Under the pieces are notes generated by a model. It had not been told where the DNA came from, did no database searches, and saw only the letters and a list, made by a program, of their open reading frames with translations. From the NCBI GenBank assembly GCA_046582495.1, contig JAYGEG010000040.1, positions 8,686 to 72,685 on the forward strand: a stretch of 64,000 bases of DNA. The letters run 5' to 3'. Both the position numbers and the translations under genes were made by a program. Of the stretch, positions 42,613-50,914 are shown one piece after another; the stretch's first letter is position 1, and every line of letters begins with the position of its first letter. This DNA is from TMED23 sp913054205 (GTDB taxonomy: Bacteria > Pseudomonadota > Alphaproteobacteria > Rhodospirillales > UBA2165).

Positions 42613-43674
42613 ATGACATCCAAAAATGCTGATCAAAAAAAACTCTTGCAGGCTCTCGCAGGCGAGAAGACAGAGATACCTGCATTATGGTTGATGCGGC
42701 AAGCCGGTAGACACCTCAAGGAATATATGGAAATCAGGGCCAAAGCGAAAAATTTTCTCGATTTTTGCTATACCCCCGATCTCTCCGTAGAAGCCACCCT
42801 TCAGCCGGTCAGGCGCTATGGCTTCGATGCCGCAATTTTATTTTCTGACATCCTCGTCATTCCAGACGCCCTTGGTCAGCACGTGGAGTTCGTTCCAGGA
42901 ACCGGGCCCAAGCTGGAAGCAATCTCCACTGTTGAAGAATTAGGTAAATTAAAGCCAGATCGCCTTCATGATCATTTAGCACCTGTCTATGAAGCAATAG
43001 GCCGAATTCGGGAAGAGCTTACTCACCTTCCTGGTAAAACCACCCTTATCGGCTTCGCGGGTGCGCCTTGGACGGTTGCGACCTATGTCGTTGAGGGGGG
43101 AGGCAGTAAAGATTATCAAAAGACGCGGAAATGGGCTTATGGGGCGCCCGAAGAATTTGGCGCCTTGATCGATATTTTGGTTGATGCGACCTCTGAGTAT
43201 CTCATTCGGCAAATCGACAGCGGAGTGGAAGCTGTCCAAATATTTGATAGTTGGGCCGGTGTTCTTTCGCCCGGTCAATTTGATCGCTGGGTGATTGAGC
43301 CTACAAAAAAAATTATTGGCCGGATCAGAGAGGCACATCCAAATACGCCGATCATTGGATTTCCGCGCGGCGCCGGATTGCTTTATCAGCGATTTGTTCA
43401 AGAAACCGATGTTGATGGAGTTTCTATTGATGCGACCGTGCCGCTGGCTTGGGCCGCAGAAAATCTTCAAAACCATTGTGCCGTGCAAGGCAATCTCGAC
43501 AATTTGGCATTGCTGACCGGCGGTCCTGCCATGGAAGCAGAAATTGCCCATATTCTGGCAGCCTTTTCGGATGGCCCCTTTATTTTCAATTTAGGCCACG
43601 GTATTTTGCCGGAAACACCTGTGCCGCATGTCGAGCGATTGGCCGAACTGGTACGAGGGGCCTCAATTGGCTAA
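42613..43674 (+). CDS. hemE: Uroporphyrinogen decarboxylase
   Basis: 353 residues. PALWLMRQAGRHLKEYMEIRAK is the N-terminal signature with the substrate-binding Arg, and GFAGAPWTVATYVVEGGGSKDY the second signature; VQIFDSWAGVL and GNLDNLALL fit the barrel. It makes coproporphyrinogen III. It stands next to the origin and overlaps hemH. Confidence 0.97.
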   Translation: MTSKNADQKKLLQALAGEKTEIPALWLMRQAGRHLKEYMEIRAKAKNFLDFCYTPDLSVEATLQPVRRYGFDAAILFSDILVIPDALGQHVEFVPGTGPKLEAISTVEELGKLKPDRLHDHLAPVYEAIGRIREELTHLPGKTTLIGFAGAPWTVATYVVEGGGSKDYQKTRKWAYGAPEEFGALIDILVDATSEYLIRQIDSGVEAVQIFDSWAGVLSPGQFDRWVIEPTKKIIGRIREAHPNTPIIGFPRGAGLLYQRFVQETDVDGVSIDATVPLAWAAENLQNHCAVQGNLDNLALLTGGPAMEAEIAHILAAFSDGPFIFNLGHGILPETPVPHVERLAELVRGASIG

Positions 43675-44689
43675 ATGCGCGGTTGTTCTTTTTAATCTCG
43701 GCGGTCCGGATAGTCTCGAAGCTGTTCAGCCGTTTTTATTCAATCTTTTTAATGATCCTGCGATCATCGCACTTCCCAATCCATTTCGTTGGTTGACCGC
43801 AAAATTGATCGCCAGACGCCGCGCCCCGATCGCCCAGGAAATCTATCGTCAGATTGGCGGTCAATCTCCCTTGCTTGAACTGACACGTGAGCAGGCAGAA
43901 GCGCTTAAAACTCAATTGGATGAAGACACAGAAGTTTTTATCTCGATGCGCTATTGGCATCCGATGAGTTTGTCGACCGCTAAAGCGGTTCAAAATTATG
44001 ATCCCGATGAAATTATTCTATTGCCGCTATATGCTCAGTTTTCGACCACGACAACGCAGTCTTCTTTTCAAGATTGGTATAAAACAGCGCGAAAAATTGG
44101 TCTCGATAAGCCAACCACGTCGATTTGTTGTTATCCGACCGAGCCAAATTTTATCAAAGCCCAGGTAGATTTATTAACCCAGGAATTGACCGCGTCAGAG
44201 GTTCCAACACGTGTGCTGTTTTCGGCTCATGGCCTCCCCAAAAAGGTAATTGAAAAAGGCGATCCCTATCAGCAACAAATCGAACAAACAGCCGCCGCAA
44301 TTGCCGCTGCCGCTGATCTCGGCGATGACAGTTGGCGCGTCTGTTACCAAAGCCGCGTCGGTCCTCTTGAATGGTTAGCACCTTCTTTGGATGACGAGCT
44401 AAAACGCGCCGCCGAGGATAAAATTGGCGTCACGGTTTTGCCGATTGCTTTTGTTTCCGAGCATTCTGAAACATTGGTCGAGTTGGATATCGAATACCGC
44501 GAGATTGCCGGAGAGTTAAATCTGCCAACCTACAATCGCGTCCCCGCTGTCGGGACTCATCCTGATTTCATGACATGCTTGACGGATTTGATAAATCAAG
44601 CCTCGGCGGGTCAAGATCAGATCATCTCGGACAAACGGCTGCGCATCTGTTCGCCGGATCGCACATGTTGCGCGCAAAATGTAAGATAG
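43667..44689 (+). CDS. hemH: Ferrochelatase
   Basis: 340 residues from TTG 43667, which overlaps the hemE end and has GAGGGG six bases upstream; the ATG at 43628 lies further inside hemE. AVVLFNLGGPDSLEAV opens the enzyme, VLFSAHGLPKKVIEKGDPY carries the active-site His, and PIAFVSEHSETLVELDIEY the catalytic Glu. It inserts ferrous iron into protoporphyrin IX. A Cys-containing C-terminus (CSPDRTCC) may be a metal site but is not proven. Confidence 0.95.
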   Translation: MAKCAVVLFNLGGPDSLEAVQPFLFNLFNDPAIIALPNPFRWLTAKLIARRRAPIAQEIYRQIGGQSPLLELTREQAEALKTQLDEDTEVFISMRYWHPMSLSTAKAVQNYDPDEIILLPLYAQFSTTTTQSSFQDWYKTARKIGLDKPTTSICCYPTEPNFIKAQVDLLTQELTASEVPTRVLFSAHGLPKKVIEKGDPYQQQIEQTAAAIAAAADLGDDSWRVCYQSRVGPLEWLAPSLDDELKRAAEDKIGVTVLPIAFVSEHSETLVELDIEYREIAGELNLPTYNRVPAVGTHPDFMTCLTDLINQASAGQDQIISDKRLRICSPDRTCCAQNVR

Positions 44690-44711
44690 AGTGGACAAGG
44701 AGCTATGAGAC

Positions 44712-45161
44712 ATGTTTGAACTTTCAAGCGAAGCCTATTTGTGGATAAAGGCGCTGCATATCATCAGTGTTATCGCCTGGATGGCTGGCATGCTCTATTT
44801 ACCGCGGCTTTTTGTCTATCATTGCGAGACCGAAACGGGCTCGGAGATGTCGGAAAAACTTAAAATTATGGAAGGCAGATTGATGCGCGTGATTATTAAC
44901 CCGGCGATGGTCGCCGCCGTTTTGTTCGGCACGCCCATGCTGGTTAATTTGGGCGCTGATGTATGGTCGGAAAGCTGGCTCCACGCCAAATTGCTGTTTT
45001 TATTCTTCATGTTTGGAATCCACGGCATGTTAAGCAAATCGCGGAAAGATTTTGCGATGGATGCCAACACAAAATCGCAAAAGTTTTTTCGAGTGATAAA
45101 CGAAGTACCGGCGGTTTTGATGATCGGTATTGTTATTGTTGTTGTGGTAAAGCCTTTTTGA
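44712..45161 (+). CDS. hemJ: HemJ-type protoporphyrinogen oxidase (CopD-like)
   Basis: 149 residues with four membrane helices. YLWIKALHIISVIAWMAGMLYLPRLFVYHCET is the HemJ signature with the conserved His at the first helix, and PAVLMIGIVIVVVVKPF the last helix. It oxidises protoporphyrinogen IX when HemG/HemY are absent. Its place after hemE-hemH fits the pathway order. The 272 bases between it and rho hold a TTGACT at 45194-45199 but no good -10 partner, and otherwise nothing I can name. Confidence 0.93.
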   Translation: MFELSSEAYLWIKALHIISVIAWMAGMLYLPRLFVYHCETETGSEMSEKLKIMEGRLMRVIINPAMVAAVLFGTPMLVNLGADVWSESWLHAKLLFLFFMFGIHGMLSKSRKDFAMDANTKSQKFFRVINEVPAVLMIGIVIVVVVKPF

Positions 45162-45433
45162 AGACTTCGCACAGCTGTGACATCATTCAGCAATTGACTT
45201 AATCTGGACTATTCTGCTATGTGTTGGCTCAGTCAAAGCGATTTCTCGCCCAAACCTCCTATTTAAGTCCATCGGGTAAGAGATCGATTTTCAAAAAATC
45301 TTTCTAGATAGTCAGGCTTCTCGCCAGAATTATATCTCGTTTTATGTCTTGTTTTCTTCAACTTAAGAAAAACATTCCCTCCAAACAAAATAATGCCTAT
45401 TTCAGGTGTTAATTATCAAAGCGTAAAAAAACA

Positions 45434-46690
<1,257 letters not shown>

Positions 46691-46712
46691 TAATTCCCCT
46701 CATACGCCGGGC

Positions 46713-46787
46713 GCATACATCCGTATGCTTGGCTTACGTCGCGTAAGCGACGACCTGCAGTCGCAGGTGTTCTCCCCCTTGATGGAG
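46713..46787. repeat. Tandem hairpin cluster downstream of rho
   Basis: Three perfect 6-bp stems with 4-base loops stand in a row: GCATAC/GTATGC (46713-46728), CGTCGC/GCGACG (46737-46752) and ACCTGC/GCAGGT (46753-46768), the last two directly abutting, followed by a weaker CTCC/GGAG stem (about 46772-46787). They fill the gap between convergent rho and nitronate monooxygenase-like genes. Confidence 0.65.
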
Positions 46788-46807
46788 GAGGATTTAAAGA
46801 CTCAGTA

Positions 46808-47764
46808 TCAGCGACCCAATGTTTTTGATGCTTCTTCTGCAACCCGCTGCACGATTTCACCGGCACTTGGTATGTCGTGGATGAGACCCGCATCTTGGCC
46901 AAATGAAAGTGGGGCATTGTTGATGTCTCCGTCTTTCCGTGCTTGCAGGACGGTTGCATGAATTTCAGATTGGCGGGCGCGGACTTCCCATTCTCGTCCC
47001 GACCAGCGTTCAACAAACCGGTTACGTTGCGCCCGAGACATTGCGCCTGGCCAAACTATACCAGCCGCGAGGTCTGGAATTTCCGTTAGCACCGTATCGT
47101 GGCCATTGCTTTTGAGAATGGCGTTTTTGAAGTTGTCGTGAAGCGGTGATTCTACCGTTGCTAAAAACCGAGTTCCCATGAGCGCGCCCTGAGCGCCAAG
47201 CGCAATTGCCGCTGCAAGTCCGCGGCCGTCTGCAATGCCGCCTGCCGCCAGGACCGGTATATCGCCGACCGCGTCAACAACCATAGGCACAAGTGTTAGT
47301 GTCGCCATCCAACCAACATGACCACCCCCTTCGGAGCCTTGTGCAACGATCACGTCCGCCCCAGCTTCAGCGCCACGAACAGACTCCTCGACGGTGCCTG
47401 CCATGAAAGTTATTTTGCATCCAGCGGAATGTGCACGGTCGAAAAAAGGCTTTAAATCCTGATCTTTGCGCGGCCAGGCAAAAGCCATAATAGCTGGCTT
47501 TTCATCCAATGCAGTTTGAAAGGCTTCTTCGCCGATGAGAAACAATAAAAAGTTGAGCGCAAATGGCTTATCCGTGAGAATTCGAATTTCTGAAACAGCG
47601 GTTTGAATCTCATCCGAGGTATATCCGGCAAGCCCAATAGCGCCAATGCCTCCTGCATTTGCTACCGCGCCGACCATTGCAGGATTGGTATGCCCGCTTC
47701 CTAAGCCACCTAAGGCAACGGGAAATTCAACTTCAAGAAGATCGCATAGCGGTGTTCTAATCAT
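46808..47764 (-). CDS. Nitronate monooxygenase-like flavoprotein
   Basis: 318 residues. FPVALGGLGSGHTNPAMVGAVANAGGIGAIGLAG is the NMO/2-nitropropane dioxygenase start and DVIVAQGSEGGGHVGWMATLTLVPMVVDAVGDIPVLAAGGIADGRGLAAAIALGAQGALMGTRFLAT the FMN-binding half. Family members oxidise nitronates or reduce quinones. It ends a minus-strand run after two quinone oxidoreductase-like genes, so a shared redox or detoxification role is plausible but unproven. Confidence 0.86.
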   Translation of the reverse strand: MIRTPLCDLLEVEFPVALGGLGSGHTNPAMVGAVANAGGIGAIGLAGYTSDEIQTAVSEIRILTDKPFALNFLLFLIGEEAFQTALDEKPAIMAFAWPRKDQDLKPFFDRAHSAGCKITFMAGTVEESVRGAEAGADVIVAQGSEGGGHVGWMATLTLVPMVVDAVGDIPVLAAGGIADGRGLAAAIALGAQGALMGTRFLATVESPLHDNFKNAILKSNGHDTVLTEIPDLAAGIVWPGAMSRAQRNRFVERWSGREWEVRARQSEIHATVLQARKDGDINNAPLSFGQDAGLIHDIPSAGEIVQRVAEEASKTLGR

Positions 47765-47782
47765 GGCGCTATCCTTTCTCGC

Positions 47783-48781
47783 CTAAGGGATCAAGATAGT
47801 CGATCCCATGGTTTTACCGGTTTCCAATGCTTCATGGGCAAGGGCCGCATCTTTCAAAGAAAAGCTTTGGCCGATCTCCACTTTGATTGCACCCGACGCA
47901 ACGACATCGAAAAGCTCATGAGCTAATCCCAACATGTTTTCGCGAGTGTTGGCGTAATTATACAGCGCGGTTTTGGTGAAGGTCAGCGAGCCCATATTCA
48001 TCAGATCTAATGGCTCAAGTTCGGTCACGCGGCCGCCGGCCCAACCGTAATTGACCATCAAGCCGCGCTGTTTCAGGCTTTTAAAAGAGCCTTCCCAGGT
48101 GGGCTCACCGATCGGGTCATAAACCACATCGACGCCCTCGCCATTGGTGAGTTCGCGGGCGCGGGTTGCAAAATCTTCTTTGGTGTAAATGATGGGATGA
48201 TCACAGCCATGGGCGCGGGCATGGTCTGCTTTAGCCTCGCTCGAAACTGTTCCCAAAACCGTTGCGCCCAAATGATGCGCCCACTGGCACAAAATCGTGC
48301 CGACACCACCGGCTGCCGCTTGCACCAATACGCTATGGCCGGGGCCGACTTCAAATGTGCGGCGGGCGAGATAACATGCCGTCATGCCTTTGACCATTAT
48401 GGCCGCTGCTGTTTCATCAGAAATACGATCCGGGATGGCGACAAGTTCATGGGCTGGGATGAGGCGGCATTCCGTATAAGCGCCTTGTTGGCGGCGCAAT
48501 CCATAGGCGACGCGCTCACCGATTTCAAAACCCTCGACATCCTGGCCAATCGCTTCAACAACACCGGCTGCTTCGCGGCCAAGGATAAGTGGCAGCGGGT
48601 TGGAATGTGTACCACTCGGTCTTTTCCGTGTATGAACTTCACTGAAATTGATGCCAATTGCGGTTTGTTTAAGTCGGATTTCGCCGGGTCCCGGATCACC
48701 GATCTCGGTGTCTTCAAGTTTGAGAACTTCGGGTCCGCCGTGCTCGCGCAAGAAAACCGCCGCTGATTTACGTGATGCCAT
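47783..48781 (-). CDS. Zinc-independent MDR quinone oxidoreductase-like protein 1
   Basis: 332 residues from ATG 48781; the longer frame to 48892 overlaps the next gene. AVFLREHGGPEVLKLEDTEIGDPGPGEIRLKQTAIGINFSEVHTR is the QOR start, and VLVQAAAGGVGTILCQWAHHLGATVLGTVSSEAKADHARAHGCDHPI the NADPH-binding segment. It is a paralogue of the next upstream gene at 48795-49769, the two being a tandem duplication. QORs reduce quinones with NADPH. Confidence 0.88.
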   Translation of the reverse strand: MASRKSAAVFLREHGGPEVLKLEDTEIGDPGPGEIRLKQTAIGINFSEVHTRKRPSGTHSNPLPLILGREAAGVVEAIGQDVEGFEIGERVAYGLRRQQGAYTECRLIPAHELVAIPDRISDETAAAIMVKGMTACYLARRTFEVGPGHSVLVQAAAGGVGTILCQWAHHLGATVLGTVSSEAKADHARAHGCDHPIIYTKEDFATRARELTNGEGVDVVYDPIGEPTWEGSFKSLKQRGLMVNYGWAGGRVTELEPLDLMNMGSLTFTKTALYNYANTRENMLGLAHELFDVVASGAIKVEIGQSFSLKDAALAHEALETGKTMGSTILIP

Positions 48782-48794
48782 TTTAATATCCGCG

Positions 48795-49769
48795 TTAAGG
48801 AAGCAGGATTGTTGAACCCATGGTCTGGCGCGACTCCAGGGCTGTATGGGCTGCGGCTGTTTCTGAAAGTGGGAAAGTTTGACCGATTTCAATTTTCACT
48901 TTGCCGGAACCAACGACATCAAATAAATCTCCCGCGGCCTTTAATCGCATTTCTTGATCGGCAGTGTAGTTAAACAGCGTGGGCCGGCTAAGAGCGAGTG
49001 AGCCCCGCCGCATGAGTTCCAACGGCTCGATTGCCGGGATTGGGCCGGAGGCATTACCGAAGTTTACCAAGGTGCCAAAATTCTCAAGGCAATCCATCGA
49101 TTTTTCATAGGTGTTTTTGCCAATCGATTCATAGACAACCGGCACGCCTTTTCCATCGGTGATTTCTGACACCCGCTCGGCAAAATCTTCGGTCGAATAA
49201 TTAATCGGGTGATGACAGCCATTGGATTTAGCTTTTTCGGCCTTTTCATCGCTGCCGACCGTGCCGATCACCGTTGCGCCGAGGGCGTTGGCCCATTGGC
49301 ACATAATGGAGCCGACACCGCCTGCGGCTGCGTGCACCAAAATTGTATCGCCGGGTTTTACCACGTAACATTTAAACAACAACATGTGGGAAGTCATGCC
49401 TTTGAGCATCATCGCTGCGGCGGTCTGATCTTCAATCGAATCTGGGAGCGGCACCAAAACACCAGCGGAAATATTGCGCGCTTCACTATATGAGCCCATC
49501 TGACCCCCTGCATAGGCAACCCGCTGGCCAATTTCGAGACCTTCCACGCCTGGCCCAAGCGCTTCAATGACGCCGGCGCCTTCAGTGCCCAACGTAATTG
49601 GTAATTCAATCGGGTAAAGACCGGAACGCTGATAACAGTCGATGAAGTTAAGACCACTCGCGCTATGTTTTATGCGGACTTCACCGTCGCCGGGATCGCC
49701 CAGCTCTACGTCTTCCCATTTAAGGACTTCAGGTCCGCCGGTTTCATGGATGCGAATTGCTTTGGTCAT
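48795..49769 (-). CDS. MDR quinone oxidoreductase-like protein 2
   Basis: 324 residues. RIHETGGPEVLKWEDVELGDPGDGEVRIKHSASGLNFIDCYQRSGLYP is the classic QOR N-terminus, closer to E. coli QorA than its neighbour is, with ILVHAAAGGVGSIMCQWANALGATVIGTVGSDEKAEKAKSNGCHHPINY as NADPH site. It is 13 bases upstream of the paralogous gene. Both end in QTMGSTILLP-type tails, supporting tandem duplication. Confidence 0.9.
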   Translation of the reverse strand: MTKAIRIHETGGPEVLKWEDVELGDPGDGEVRIKHSASGLNFIDCYQRSGLYPIELPITLGTEGAGVIEALGPGVEGLEIGQRVAYAGGQMGSYSEARNISAGVLVPLPDSIEDQTAAAMMLKGMTSHMLLFKCYVVKPGDTILVHAAAGGVGSIMCQWANALGATVIGTVGSDEKAEKAKSNGCHHPINYSTEDFAERVSEITDGKGVPVVYESIGKNTYEKSMDCLENFGTLVNFGNASGPIPAIEPLELMRRGSLALSRPTLFNYTADQEMRLKAAGDLFDVVGSGKVKIEIGQTFPLSETAAAHTALESRQTMGSTILLP

Positions 49770-49795
49770 TTTTCTTCCCCTTCTCCCCTTCAGAT

Positions 49796-49963
49796 TTAGC
49801 TAAATTCGAAGGCGGTTTGTCCTGATTTTTCTATGGTTCCATATGTGCCCCGGCTTTCAAGGCGAAGCAAGGCCTGTTTTGTAGCAATCGCCGAACCGCC
49901 TAAAAATCCGGTCAACTTCCCGTTAGACCCCATGACGGAGTGGCAGGGAATTATCGTTGCGAG
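49796..49963 (-). pseudogene. ogt: 3' part of ogt with the PCH active site
   Basis: In the minus-strand frame ending at TAA 49796-49798 the residues TIIPCHSVMGSNGKLTGFLGG form the methyl-acceptor site of O6-alkylguanine-DNA alkyltransferase, with Cys codon at 49943-49945 and the usual following KQALLRLE helix. The 5' part of the gene, ending in AVGGACGRNP, lies 585 bases further right. The segment lacks a start of its own, so the repair protein is disrupted. Confidence 0.8.
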
Positions 49964-50014
49964 AAATTTTAGCTTAGGAGCAATTAGGTAGAGTAATATA
50001 TTCTCAGAGATTAA

Positions 50015-50215
50015 TTATTCATTTTCGGTACTGTTTGGATCAGCAATTCTTGGGGAAATGTGGCCATCGGTGATTGCTTGTCGTATGCCTTGCTCAATTA
50101 ATGCCCTGGCGGCTCCATCAATTGAGTTTCCATAAAGGCCAGTTTTTGTCAGGTCGTCTAGATACAAAAGAGCTTCTGCCGAAAGTCTTGGAGTAGCTCT
50201 ATTGTCTTTTGCCAT
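50015..50215 (-). CDS. Small ribbon-helix-helix-like protein in the element
   Basis: 66 residues from ATG 50215; the open frame begins at 50266 but the extra 17 residues are hydrophobic and lie in the palindrome region. TPRLSAEALLYLDDLTKTGLYGNSIDGAARALIEQGIRQAI fits a strand-helix-helix of the CopG/Arc type. Similar short 'LYLDDL..GLYG' proteins occur widely as orphan ORFs. It may bind the palindromes just upstream (50245-50266 and CCATATATGG at 50264-50273) or be an antitoxin without a partner. No toxin gene is seen. Confidence 0.55.
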   Translation of the reverse strand: MAKDNRATPRLSAEALLYLDDLTKTGLYGNSIDGAARALIEQGIRQAITDGHISPRIADPNSTENE

Positions 50216-50244
50216 GCATACAAAATAACACAGAAATATCAGTA

Positions 50245-50266
50245 ATGGTACCCATTTGGGTACCAT
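50245..50266. promoter_or_regulatory. Palindrome upstream of the small ORF in the element
   Basis: ATGGTACCC (50245-50253) and GGGTACCAT (50258-50266) are perfect arms around ATTT; CCATATATGG (50264-50273) overlaps. The position suits an operator for the ribbon-helix-helix-like protein or a mRNA hairpin. Confidence 0.45.
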
Positions 50267-50276
50267 ATATGGTATA

Positions 50277-50406
50277 TAATATGTTATGTGGGCGACACGG
50301 TGAGTCTCCCCGCCGTAGCACCGCCGTTAGGTGGGCGCGCAATGAGGGAAATTAGGGAGCACCCTCCTAACATATTACTGGCGCGTCTCAATATATGGCG
50401 CGCCAG
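50277..50406. ncRNA. Possible structured RNA within the element
   Basis: A 10-bp perfect inverted repeat TAATATGTTA (50277-50286) / TAACATATTA (50368-50377) encloses 81 bases containing smaller stems (CGGTG/CACCG and GGAG/CTCC). A second 8-bp perfect hairpin (50378-50385 / 50399-50406) abuts it. The density of pairing suggests a folded RNA or a transposition end structure; expression and strand are unknown. Confidence 0.4.
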
Positions 50407-50548
50407 TTGCTCATCATGGTCTCGAATTATGTCTCCTCGCTTTATCGCTCGCCTATAAACGCGCCGCGCCTCTTTCATGTTGTACGAGAGAATCATAGTT
50501 AAAAAAACTTTTGATTCTTTGGTTGCTTTGAGACTTATGCTCCATAAT

Positions 50549-50883
50549 TTGCGAGGTGGGTTCCTGCCGCATGCACCGCCGACAGCGCGGGCATGACTGC
50601 CCAAAGATTTTGCCAAATCGCCATAAGTTTTAATCTCGCCGTAGGGTATCGCGAGCATTTTTTGCCAAACGGCTTGTTGAAAATCTGTGCCCTCTGGTCT
50701 AAGCGGCAAATCGAAAACTTCGCGCTCTCCGGCAAAATATTCTTCGAGTTGTTGTTTTGCTTTTAAAAGTAGCGGTGTTTCAGTGCTGTCTGAGGCGCGA
50801 CCCCACTCAACGACAATAATTTCGCCTGCTTCTTCAAAAATGGCCAACGGCTCGGTGGGGCTTTGTAAAGTTATAAACGGCAT
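50549..50883 (-). pseudogene. ogt: 5' part of ogt, interrupted
   Basis: Residues 1-109 match O6-alkylguanine-DNA alkyltransferase: TDFQQAVWQKMLAIPYGEIKTYGDLAKSLGSHARAVGGACGRNP is the DNA-binding domain up to the residues that normally lead into the PCHR active site. The frame then enters the inserted element and runs to a stop at 50284 (199 codons in total), so the product lacks the acceptor Cys. The active-site part is at 49796-49963. Confidence 0.85.
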
Positions 50884-50914
50884 GGCAAGAATTTAAACCT
50901 GAGATAACCAGGTA

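Larger units (their letters stand above)
49957..50555. mobile_element. 585-bp insertion element inside ogt with 7-bp direct repeats
   Basis: The element occupies 49964-50548 and is bounded by TTGCGAG at 49957-49963 and 50549-50555. Joining the two ogt halves across it restores RNP-LAT-IIPCH, apart from one extra C at the right junction. TTAGGAGCA (49974-49982) and TGCTCCATAA (50538-50547) are imperfect subterminal inverted repeats. Inside are a 10-bp inverted repeat (50277-50286 / 50368-50377), an adjoining CTGGCGCG/CGCGCCAG hairpin (50378-50406), a 9-bp palindrome (50245-50266) and one small ORF. No transposase is encoded, so it moved in trans or is a degenerate element. Confidence 0.7.

Noticed and set aside
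49964..50548. Element in ogt as an IscB/HEARO-type or group II intron element
   Set aside because: No HNH, RuvC or reverse transcriptase ORF and no intron-type domain V was seen; only a 66-83 residue ORF.
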